NCBI GenBank assembly: GCA_021794705.1
Contig: JAJYQH010000168.1
Location: 1-11,338 of the forward strand
Length of the DNA stretch: 11,338 nt
Reading direction: 5' to 3'
Source: Actinomycetes bacterium
GTDB taxonomy: Bacteria; Actinomycetota; Actinomycetes; Propionibacteriales; Propionibacteriaceae
In this document: positions 6,292-11,338 of the stretch, piece by piece
Numbering within the stretch: the stretch's first letter is position 1
Layout: each line of letters opens with the position of its first letter
Position numbers and translations under genes: made by a program
The notes under the pieces: generated by a model
Database searches by the model: none
Seen by the model: the letters and a program-made list of their open reading frames with translations, nothing else
What the model was told of the DNA's origin: nothing

Positions 6292-6531
6292 ATGGGCTGG
6301 GGCTACGCGGGGATGGGCTGGGGCATGGGCCTGGTCATGCTCCTCGCGGTCGTGGGATTCTGGCTGGTCGTGGTCCTCGTCGTGCGCGCCCTGTTCTCGG
6401 CGCGGCCGCCCCAGCGGCGTCCCCTCGACGCCCTCGCCACGTTGGAACACCGCTACGCGCGCGGCGAGATCGACCGCGACGAGTTCATCCGCATGCGCCG
6501 GGACCTGCTCGGCGATCAGTCAGCGAAGTGA
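6292..6531 (+). CDS. Small SHOCT-domain membrane protein
   Basis: 79 aa. A Gly/Trp/Met-rich N-terminus (MGWGYAGMGWGMG) leads into one membrane helix (about residues 12-35, LVMLLAVVGFWLVVVLVVRA). A C-terminal SHOCT motif, PLDALATLEHRYARGEIDRD with EFIRMRRDLLG (45-74), follows. SHOCT is a short oligomerisation motif common at the C-termini of small bacterial membrane proteins; the specific function is unknown. The start is ATG 6292; GTG 6289 would add one residue. The stop overlaps the next gene's GTG by 4 nt, so the two are likely translated together. Similar small SHOCT proteins often sit beside metal-handling genes in actinobacteria, which fits but does not prove a role here. Confidence 0.82.
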   Translation: MGWGYAGMGWGMGLVMLLAVVGFWLVVVLVVRALFSARPPQRRPLDALATLEHRYARGEIDRDEFIRMRRDLLGDQSAK

Positions 6532-7151
6532 GTACCGATATGCCGAGCACGTCAGCACGGGCCAAGGTCGAGGCCATGCGCAAGGAACAGGCCCGCCGGG
6601 CCCGCAAGCAGCGGATGATCTACGTCGGCTCGGGGGTCGTCGTCATCGCGCTGATCGTCGCCCTGGTCGTCTGGGCCGTCGTGCGCAAGGGTGCGACGAC
6701 GGCGTCCGCGAGCGGGACCGGCCTGTTCACCTACTCGAACCTTTCCCGCAACCACGTGACCGGGCCCGTGAACTACCCGCAGACGCCACCCGTCGGCGGC
6801 GACCACTCGGCCGTCTGGCTGAACTGCGGCATCTACGACCAGCCGGTACCCAACGTGAACGCCGTCCACTCCCTCGAGCACGGCGCCATCTGGATCACCT
6901 ACCAGCCCAGCCTGCCCGCCGACCAGGTCGCCATCCTCAAGAACGACGTGCGCAACCAGCCCTACGGCCTGCTCAGCCCCTACCCCGGCATCCCCACCCC
7001 GGTCGTGGCGACGGTGTGGGGCGTCCAGTTGCGCCTCGACAACGCGAGCGACCCCCGCCTGCAGAGCTTCATCACCAAGTACGCCGACGCCACCCAGGCT
7101 CCGGAGCCGCGGGGAGAGTGCACCGGCGGCACGGGGACGCCGCAGGGCTGA
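6528..7151 (+). CDS. DUF3105 family membrane-anchored protein
   Basis: 207 aa. A basic cytoplasmic N-terminus (KEQARRARKQR) is followed by one membrane helix (about 31-53), so the rest is outside the cell. The DUF3105 signature is clear: NYPQTPPVGGDHSAVWLNCG (82-101), IYDQPV, then VHSLEHGAIWITYQP (113-127) and PTPVVATVWGVQL. His93, Cys100, His114 and His118 are the invariant-looking polar residues and could form a metal or catalytic site; the biochemical role of the family is unknown to me. The start is GTG 6528 in a GTGA overlap with the SHOCT gene; ATG 6540 is the alternative and loses four residues. Followed by a strong stem-loop. Confidence 0.9.
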   Translation: MSTDMPSTSARAKVEAMRKEQARRARKQRMIYVGSGVVVIALIVALVVWAVVRKGATTASASGTGLFTYSNLSRNHVTGPVNYPQTPPVGGDHSAVWLNCGIYDQPVPNVNAVHSLEHGAIWITYQPSLPADQVAILKNDVRNQPYGLLSPYPGIPTPVVATVWGVQLRLDNASDPRLQSFITKYADATQAPEPRGECTGGTGTPQG

Positions 7152-7173
7152 CGGCGTCCGGGCTCGGATCGGA

Positions 7174-7198
7174 CGGCGTCCGGGTTTTCCGGACGCCG
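7174..7198 (+). terminator. Stem-loop after the DUF3105 gene
   Basis: CGGCGTCCGG (7174-7183) pairs perfectly with CCGGACGCCG (7189-7198) around the loop GTTTT, starting 22 nt after the stop codon. There is no following T-tract, as is common in high-GC actinobacteria, so this is a probable but unproven terminator. The left arm is part of a 12-bp direct repeat (ACGGCGTCCGGG at 7151-7162 and 7173-7184). Confidence 0.6.
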
Positions 7199-7221
7199 AC
7201 GGGCGCCGGCTCCGCCCGGGG

Positions 7222-7227
7222 TAGATT
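7222..7227 (+). promoter_or_regulatory. Possible -10 box of the fluoride operon
   Basis: TAGATT lies 7 nt before the first paired base of the riboswitch, so transcription would begin just before the aptamer. No good -35 box was found 16-18 nt upstream. Confidence 0.45.
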
Positions 7228-7234
7228 CGGGCAC

Positions 7235-7294
7235 GGCGATGGATCCCGCCGAGCCGCGTCGTCGGCTGAACCGCCTCGGGCTGATGGTTCCTGG
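7235..7294 (+). ncRNA. Fluoride riboswitch (crcB RNA)
   Basis: The conserved crcB motif is readable. P1 is GGCG (7235-7238) with CGCC (7247-7250), closing the loop ATGGATCC. AACCGCC (7269-7275) is followed by GGCTGATG (7279-7286), with a GCC/GGC hairpin around TCG. GGTTCC (7286-7291) can pair with loop bases GGATCC (7241-7246) as the pseudoknot, with one central U-U mismatch. Between P1 and AACCGCC sits an extra small hairpin, AGCCG/CGGCT around CGTCGT (7252-7267). It lies upstream of a gene and two crcB genes, which is the expected genetic setting. Fluoride should raise expression of the operon. Confidence 0.88.
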
Positions 7295-7301
7295 ACACCG
7301 C

Positions 7302-7322
7302 ACGGCGCGCCCCTGGCGCCGT
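7302..7322 (+). promoter_or_regulatory. Hairpin in the riboswitch expression platform
   Basis: ACGGCGC (7302-7308) pairs perfectly with GCGCCGT (7316-7322) around GCCCCTG, 8 nt after the aptamer. It lacks a T-tract and lies about 90 nt before the first start codon. It may be a pausing/termination hairpin of the switch or a Rho-related element; the mechanism is inferred. The rest of the leader to 7409 shows only the GAGG ribosome site at about 7399-7402. Confidence 0.45.
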
Positions 7323-7409
7323 CCGACGCACCGGGAGCAGATTGTGACCGTCCCATCCGCCGCCCCGCCACCGGCCACCGCCGGCCGCCGCCCCTTCCGA
7401 GGTTGAGCC

Positions 7410-7952
7410 ATGCCCACCACTCCCCCACAGCCAGCCGTCGAGCGCATCGTCCCCTTCGCCGGCCACCCGCTCGTCGTCGGGGTCGTCCCCGGCGGGTCCG
7501 GGCTCGTCGTGCACACGGCTCTCGAGTGGGCCAAGGCGTTGGGCGTCGACCTCTACTTCGCCTACGTCGACCCCTCGCGGGTGAGCATCGCCGAGTATCC
7601 GGACGGCACGGTCGACCACGTGAGCGTCGACCCGGACACCCTGGATGAGGAGTGGCGCACCCAGGAGAGCCGGCTCACGAGCTGGCTCGAGCGGGAGTGC
7701 GCCGACCAGCCGGTGACGTGGCACGTGCGCTACCTGGCCGGACGCGCCGACCGCGCCCTCACCCACCTCGCCCGCACGGTGGACGCGTCGGCGTTCATCG
7801 TCGGCGCCCACGGCGTCCGCCGCTCCCGATGGCGTCCCGACGAGTTCCTCAACGAGTCGATCGCGGTGCGGCTGAGCCACCACCAGCACCGCCCGGTGCT
7901 CACCGTGCCCCTCGTCGTCGTCGACTGGAAGGACCGCACGCCGTGGCAGTGA
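7410..7952 (+). CDS. Universal stress protein-like gene of the fluoride operon
   Basis: 180 aa, one USP-like alpha/beta domain. LVVGVVPGGSGLVVHTALEW (21-40) matches the first strand and helix of the fold. The end, DASAFIVGAHGVRRSRWRP (126-143) then LNESIAVRLSHHQHRPVLTV (147-166), matches the last strand, nucleotide loop, helix and final strand (family HH...PVLVVP). The nucleotide motif G-2x-G-9x-G(S/T) is not intact: after GAHG there are 12 residues and then NES instead of GS, with several added arginines. ATP binding is therefore uncertain. It is the first gene after the fluoride riboswitch. The following gene's start lies inside its 3' end, so it is co-translated with the fluoride channels. 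Its role in fluoride stress is not known to me. Confidence 0.78.
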   Translation: MPTTPPQPAVERIVPFAGHPLVVGVVPGGSGLVVHTALEWAKALGVDLYFAYVDPSRVSIAEYPDGTVDHVSVDPDTLDEEWRTQESRLTSWLERECADQPVTWHVRYLAGRADRALTHLARTVDASAFIVGAHGVRRSRWRPDEFLNESIAVRLSHHQHRPVLTVPLVVVDWKDRTPWQ

Positions 7953-8368
7953 CCCCGACGAGGACCAGCAGCGTGCCGCCCGGGCTGTGGGTGTTCGTCG
8001 GAGGCTGTGCCGGGGCCCTCACCCGGGCGCTCATCTCCACGGCCGTGCCCGACTCCACCACGGGGGTGCCGACAACCACCCTGGCCATCAACCTCAGCGG
8101 GGCCCTGGTCCTCGGCTGGTTGCTGCGGACGCTCGCCCTCACCGGCGGCGACCGGGGGTGGCACCGGGCCCTGCGCCTGGGTGTCGGCACCGGCGTCCTC
8201 GGCGGATACACGACCTTCAGCACCTTCGCCATCCAGACCGTGGAACTGGCCCGCAACGACCACCTGCTCGCGTTCGTCGCCTACCTGGGGCTGAGCCTGG
8301 TCGGGGGTTTCGCGGCGGCCTGGGCCGGCACGGCGATCGCCAGGAGCACCACCAGGAGGCACCGGTGA
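7943..8368 (+). CDS. crcB: Fluoride channel subunit CrcB/Fluc, first copy
   Basis: 141 aa with four membrane helices. GGCAGALTRAL (20-30), LAINLSGALVLGWLL (47-61, with pore Asn50) and GTGVLGGYTTFSTFAIQTVEL (82-102) are Fluc hallmarks. The phenylalanine-box residues (F92, F95) are present. Fluc proteins form dual-topology dimers that export fluoride down its gradient. Two starts compete: GTG 7943 has GGAAGGA 9 nt upstream and is preferred; GTG 7949 gives the 4-nt overlap with usp but is 15 nt from that site. The conserved LRY of helix 1 is LTR here, unlike the second copy, which suggests the two are paired subunits of a heterodimer. Confidence 0.92.
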   Translation: MAVTPTRTSSVPPGLWVFVGGCAGALTRALISTAVPDSTTGVPTTTLAINLSGALVLGWLLRTLALTGGDRGWHRALRLGVGTGVLGGYTTFSTFAIQTVELARNDHLLAFVAYLGLSLVGGFAAAWAGTAIARSTTRRHR

Positions 8369-8733
8369 CCTGGATCGCGCTGGCCCTCGCCGGCGGGCTG
8401 GGCGCGTGGTTGCGGTACACCACCGACACCCGCATCCGCCGCCGCCACCACCGGGGCGCGGTGCCCATCGGCACCCTGGTCATCAACCTGGTCGGCTCGT
8501 TCCTCCTCGGTCTGCTCACCGGCGTCCTCGTGCACCACCCGTCGTCGCCCCTCAAGGCCGTGGCGGGAACCGGCCTGCTGGGCGGGTTCACGACGTTCAG
8601 CACCGCCACCGTCGAGCTGGTCAACCTCGCCGAAGCCGACGAGCCCCGCGCCGCCGCCCTGCTCGGGGTCGGCATGCTCGTCGGCGGACTTCTCGCCGGG
8701 GCGGTCGGCCTCCTCCTCGGGGAGCTCGCGTGA
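8365..8733 (+). CDS. crcB: Fluoride channel subunit CrcB/Fluc, second copy
   Basis: 122 aa with four membrane helices. GGLGAWLRY (10-18), PIGTLVINLVGSFLLGLLTG (34-53, with Asn41) and GTGLLGGFTTFSTATVEL (68-85) define the family. GTG 8365 overlaps the first copy's stop by 4 nt and has a strong AGGAGG at 8353-8358. Arg17 of the LRY motif is kept, but the second phenylalanine of FTTFSTF is Ala81. The losses are complementary to those in the first copy, as expected for an obligate heterodimer with one working pore face per subunit. Its stop overlaps the start of the next gene by 4 nt. Confidence 0.93.
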   Translation: MTWIALALAGGLGAWLRYTTDTRIRRRHHRGAVPIGTLVINLVGSFLLGLLTGVLVHHPSSPLKAVAGTGLLGGFTTFSTATVELVNLAEADEPRAAALLGVGMLVGGLLAGAVGLLLGELA

Positions 8734-8750
8734 TCCCGACGGCCATGCGG
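8729..8750. repeat. 22-bp direct repeat, left copy
   Basis: Begins CGTGATCCCGACGGCCATGC and is identical over 22 bp to 9721-9742. It contains the stop of crcB2 and both candidate starts of the oxidoreductase gene. Confidence 0.95.
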
Positions 8751-9725
8751 GCCGCGTACATCACCGCGACCGGGCCGGCCGAGAGCATCCGGGTCGGGGA
8801 ACTTCCGGTTCCGCGACCGGGTCCCACCGACGTGCTCGTCCGCACGACGGTGACGGCCGTCAACCACGTCGACACCTTCGTCCGCTCCGGGTCGTACCGG
8901 ACGCCGCTCAGCTTCCCGTTCGTCATCGGTCGCGACCTCGTCGGCGAGGTCGTCGAGGCCGGCCCGGGGGCTGCGGGCTTCGGGGTGGGTGACCTCGTGT
9001 GGTGCAACAGCCTCGGGCACGGCGGGCGTCAGGGGTCGTTCGCGGAGTACGCGGTGGTGAGCGCCGAGCGGCTCTACCATCTGCCCGGGGGCGTCGATCC
9101 CGATCTCGCGGTGAGTCTCCTGCACCCGGCCGCCACCGCCCACCTGGCCCTGTTCCGGGAGGCCGGCCTGTGCCCCGGCGAGACGGTGGTCGTCGGTGGG
9201 GGCGCGGGAGGTGTCGGAGGCGCTCTCGTGCAACTCGCCCACCTGAGCGGCGCCCGGGTGATCGCGACGGCGTCCGGGCGCGACGCGCAGTGGTGCCGGG
9301 ACCTGGGTGCCGACGTGGTCATCGACTACGCCGATCCGGCGGCCTCCTCGAGGATCCGCGAGGCGGCCCCCGACGGCGTCGACGTCCACGTGGACACCTC
9401 GGGGCACCACGATTTGGAGACGACGCTGGGGTTGATGGCTCGGGGTGGCCGGGTCGTCGTGCTCGCCGGCCGCGACGCCGGCGCCCGGCTGCCGATCGGA
9501 GCGCTGTACACCGCCGACCGGAGCATCCGCGGGTTCGTCATCAGCAACGCGGCGGCGTCCGACCTCGCCACTGCCGCCCGAGCCCTCAACGTGCTGCTGG
9601 CGGCTGGCCGGCTGCGCAGCCGGATCGCGCTCACCCTCCCCCTGGCGGAGGCTGCCCGCGCCCACCTCCTCCTCGAGCACCCCGATCCCGCCCTGCCGCG
9701 GGGACGAGTGCTCGTGCGACCGTGA
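8730..9725 (+). CDS. Zinc-independent MDR-family NADPH:quinone oxidoreductase-like protein
   Basis: 331 aa. The N-terminal GroES-like domain contains LPVPRPGPTDVLVRTTVTAV (25-44), NHVDTFVRSG and FPFVIGRDLVGEVVEAGPGA (62-81). The Rossmann motif is VVVGGGAGGVGGALVQLA (153-170), followed by GARVIATASGRDAQWCRDLG (174-193). The zinc-ligand cysteines of alcohol dehydrogenases are absent, which places it with quinone reductase/zeta-crystallin-type enzymes that reduce quinones or enones with NADPH. GTG 8730 is preferred: GGGGAG lies 5 nt upstream and GTGA overlaps crcB2 by 4 nt; ATG 8745 is the alternative. It is under the fluoride riboswitch by position. A 22-bp direct repeat covers its start and recurs over its stop, a sign of acquisition or past duplication. 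Confidence 0.9.
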   Translation: MIPTAMRAAYITATGPAESIRVGELPVPRPGPTDVLVRTTVTAVNHVDTFVRSGSYRTPLSFPFVIGRDLVGEVVEAGPGAAGFGVGDLVWCNSLGHGGRQGSFAEYAVVSAERLYHLPGGVDPDLAVSLLHPAATAHLALFREAGLCPGETVVVGGGAGGVGGALVQLAHLSGARVIATASGRDAQWCRDLGADVVIDYADPAASSRIREAAPDGVDVHVDTSGHHDLETTLGLMARGGRVVVLAGRDAGARLPIGALYTADRSIRGFVISNAAASDLATAARALNVLLAAGRLRSRIALTLPLAEAARAHLLLEHPDPALPRGRVLVRP

Positions 9726-9742
9726 TCCCGACGGCCATGCGG
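9721..9742. repeat. 22-bp direct repeat, right copy
   Basis: Identical to 8729-8750. It contains the stop codon of the oxidoreductase gene in the same relative place as the crcB2 stop in the left copy. The copies are 992 bp apart, which is almost exactly the length of the gene between them. Confidence 0.95.
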
Positions 9743-9752
9743 TCCCTGCCGT

Positions 9753-9826
9753 CCCCGACTTTCGCACGGCCTGCATGGTGAGCCCCTGAGGCAGGCGTCT
9801 TCATGCAGGCCGTGCGAAAGTCGGGG
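9753..9826. repeat. Perfect 25-bp inverted repeat with 24-nt loop
   Basis: The left arm, 9753-9777 (starting CCCCGACTTTCGCACGGC), is the exact reverse complement of the right arm, 9802-9826 (ending GTGCGAAAGTCGGGG). The loop is 9778-9801. It lies 27 nt after the oxidoreductase stop and 10 nt after the right direct repeat. The RNA would fold into a very stable hairpin and could end transcription in both directions. The arm length and perfect match look more like a dispersed palindromic (REP-like) or miniature mobile element than a simple terminator. The rest of the gap to 9935 shows only a possible -10 box, TAGACT (9903-9908). Confidence 0.92.
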
Positions 9827-9935
9827 AACGGGGCGGCTGACGATCCTCCACTCCTGACGGCCCAGGGCCGGGCTGCTGGGTAAGCGTCCGGGAGCGCGAA
9901 CCTAGACTCGGAGGGTCACCAGCCCGGGAGGACCG

Positions 9936-10913
9936 ATGGACCCGTCGATGCCGCACATGTCGAGCGCGCGGTGGATGTGGATGCCCACAGAGCCGCCGAC
10001 GCTCGCGCGGATGTTCGCCTGGCATCCCCAACCGGTGCCCGTGCTGCTCGTCCTCGCCGTGGTCGGGGCGGCGCTGTACCTGTGGGCTGCGGTGCGGCTG
10101 CGGATGACCGGGCACGCGTGGCCGGTGGGTTACACCATCTCGTTCCTCGCCGGCATCGCGACGCTCGTCCTGTTCACCGCCACCGGGCTCAACGGCTACG
10201 GGATGTCGCTGTTCAGCGTGCACATGGTGCAGCACATGGTGCTGACAATGGTGACGCCGATCCTGCTGCTCGTCGGACGCCCGGTCACCCTGGCCCTGCG
10301 CGCCCTGCCCAGTTCCTCCCAGGTGCGGCACGCGATCGTGTGGCTGCTGCGCAGCCGGCTGGCGAAGATCCTCACGTCGATCTGGTTCACCCTGCCGGTG
10401 TTCATCTTCACCCTCTACGGGCTGTACTTCATCGCGCCGCTGTTCGACGCGCTCATGAACAACTGGGCCGGCCACGAGTTCATGCTCGCCCACTTCGTCG
10501 TCACCGGGCTGCTCCTCTTCTGGCCGCTCCTCGGGCTCGATCCCAGCCCCCACCAGCAGTCCGCGCCGCTGCGGCTCCTCGAGTCGCTGCTGCCGATGCC
10601 GTTCCACGCCTTCTTCGGGATCACCGTGATGGGCGCCACCGTCCTGCTCGTCAAGACCTTCGCCAACCCGCCGGCGTCCTGGCACATCTCGCCGGTCGCC
10701 GACCAGCAGACGGGCGGGGGTCTCGCCTGGGCGTTCTCGGAGGTGCCGAGCCTGTTCCTCACCCTGCTGCTCGGCGTCATCTGGGCCCGGGAGAGCGGGC
10801 GCGAGGCCCGGCGGCTCGACCGCTCCGAGGCGCGCACCGACGACAGCCAGCTCAACGCCTACAACGCCTACCTGGCCAGCCTCAACGCGCACGACCAACA
10901 GGCCGGTCGCTGA
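9936..10913 (+). CDS. CtaG-family cytochrome c oxidase assembly protein
   Basis: 325 aa with about seven membrane helices (the first near 34-53, the last near 267-284) and a polar C-terminal tail. The caa3-CtaG signature is clear: SVHMVQHMVLTMVTPILLLV (94-113) with His96 and His100, then GHEFMLAHFVVTGLLLFWPL (179-198) with His180 and His186, GLDPSP and PMPFHAFFG (His224). Proteins of this family help deliver copper to heme-copper oxidases. The N-terminus is Met/His/Trp-rich (MDPSMPHMSSARWMWM), which could bind copper, though this is inferred. ATG 9936 follows GGGAGG by 4 nt; in-frame ATG 9948 and 9957 are alternatives. It has its own leader and a possible TAGACT -10 box. Confidence 0.9.
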   Translation: MDPSMPHMSSARWMWMPTEPPTLARMFAWHPQPVPVLLVLAVVGAALYLWAAVRLRMTGHAWPVGYTISFLAGIATLVLFTATGLNGYGMSLFSVHMVQHMVLTMVTPILLLVGRPVTLALRALPSSSQVRHAIVWLLRSRLAKILTSIWFTLPVFIFTLYGLYFIAPLFDALMNNWAGHEFMLAHFVVTGLLLFWPLLGLDPSPHQQSAPLRLLESLLPMPFHAFFGITVMGATVLLVKTFANPPASWHISPVADQQTGGGLAWAFSEVPSLFLTLLLGVIWARESGREARRLDRSEARTDDSQLNAYNAYLASLNAHDQQAGR

Positions 10914-10945
10914 CATCGGGGCGCACGGAGCGGCGTCCGGGCCGT

Positions 10946-10959
10946 GCCAGAATCGACGG
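10946..10959 (+). promoter_or_regulatory. Possible leaderless promoter of the aldolase gene
   Basis: CAGAAT (10948-10953) resembles an actinobacterial -10 box and ends 6 nt before GTG 10960, so transcription would start at about the start codon. No ribosome site is visible in the 46-nt gap after the CtaG gene. Confidence 0.5.
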
Positions 10960-11338
10960 GTGACCCTCCCCACCCTGCACGACCGCACCCGCCGCGGCTT
11001 CGCCTCCGACAACTACTCGGGGGTGCATCCTGAGATCCTGGACGCCCTCGCGGCCGCCAACGGCGGGCACCAGTCGAGCTACGGCAACGACGCGTACACC
11101 GCCCGGCTGCAGGAGGTGATCCGCGGGCACTTCGGACAGCAGGCGGAGGCCTTCCCAGTGTTCAACGGCACCGGCGCCAACGTCACCGCGCTGCAGGCAG
11201 TGCTTCCGCGGTGGGGTGCGGTGGTGTGCGCGACCAACGCCCACATCCACACCGACGAGGGCGGCGCGCCGGAGAAGGCGGCGGGGCTGAAGCTCTACCC
11301 GGTGCCGACCAGCGACGGGAAACTCACGCCCGACCTGC
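10960..11338 (+). CDS. Threonine aldolase / aromatic beta-eliminating lyase family, N-terminal part
   Basis: The first 126 residues of a PLP enzyme; the gene runs off the right edge. FASDNYSGVHPEILDALAAA (14-33) is the family start. GGHQSSYGNDAYTARLQE, FNGTGANVTALQAVLPRWGA and HIHTDEGGAPEKAAGLKL follow, all typical of low-specificity threonine aldolases, which split threonine to glycine and acetaldehyde. The FNGTGAN loop binds the PLP phosphate and the HIHTDE region holds the stacking residue. The PLP lysine lies beyond the window, so catalytic competence cannot be checked. GTG 10960 is the start, apparently leaderless. Functionally unrelated to the left-hand modules. Confidence 0.9.
   Translation, partial: MTLPTLHDRTRRGFASDNYSGVHPEILDALAAANGGHQSSYGNDAYTARLQEVIRGHFGQQAEAFPVFNGTGANVTALQAVLPRWGAVVCATNAHIHTDEGGAPEKAAGLKLYPVPTSDGKLTPDL

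Noticed and set aside
7151..7184. 12-bp direct repeat ACGGCGTCCGGG, considered as regulator sites
   Set aside because: The second copy is the left arm of a stem-loop, and a close variant occurs near 10931; in DNA of this GC content the word is not distinctive.
6552..7889. 445-aa minus-strand open frame
   Set aside because: Antisense to DUF3105, the riboswitch and the USP gene; no recognisable domain.
9722..9781. Short frame starting in the right direct repeat (MIPTAMRSLPSPTFARPAW)
   Set aside because: Its start is only the repeated oxidoreductase start; the rest reads into the inverted repeat. More likely a remnant than a gene.
9801..11012. 403-aa minus-strand open frame
   Set aside because: Antisense to the clear CtaG gene; rich in Arg/Gly/Glu/His with no motif.

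Overview
The window is very GC-rich, with dense codons, frequent GTG starts, 4-nt GTGA/ATGA gene overlaps and at least one probably leaderless gene. This fits a high-GC actinomycete (Actinomycetota); the sequence does not allow a safer placement. I see no rRNA, tRNA, CRISPR array or transposase.

Left half, minus strand (6165 down to 1): a response regulator and sensor kinase overlap by 4 nt. A short gap follows, holding a promoter-like element with an almost perfect 17-bp palindrome. Next comes a tightly packed operon: tiny leader ORF, nuoA-like, an unrecognised 365-aa gene, nuoH-like, nuoJ-like, nuoK-like and a nuoL-like gene that runs off the left edge. This is a complex I-like membrane module, but the quinone/iron-sulfur side looks dismantled. 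The NuoA loop motif (Y/F)ECG reads FQSG. The acidic quinone-site loop of NuoH is reduced. The 365-aa protein between nuoA and nuoH reads as a cysteine-stripped NuoB-like domain joined to a shrunken NuoD-like domain by a Met/Asp/His-rich linker. The charged residues of the ion path (Glu in NuoK, Glu/Lys/His in NuoL, FDVE in NuoA, YEL in NuoH) are kept. This is the best candidate here for an undescribed system: a complex I-derived ion pump or antiporter without ordinary redox chemistry, possibly with a metal link.

Middle, plus strand (6292-7151): a small SHOCT-domain membrane protein and a DUF3105 protein, divergent from the two-component system. They end at a strong stem-loop.

Right of centre (7235-9725): a fluoride (crcB) riboswitch heads a compact operon of a universal-stress-like protein, two CrcB/Fluc fluoride-channel subunits and a zinc-independent MDR-family oxidoreductase. 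The oxidoreductase gene is framed exactly by a 22-bp direct repeat that covers its start and its stop, so it looks like a gained or formerly duplicated gene. A perfect 25-bp inverted repeat follows.

Right end: a CtaG-type copper/cytochrome oxidase assembly membrane protein (9936-10913) and the 5' part of a threonine aldolase/aromatic beta-eliminating lyase-family gene (10960 to the edge), probably translated from a leaderless mRNA.

All functional calls rest on motif recognition by eye; no search or alignment was run.
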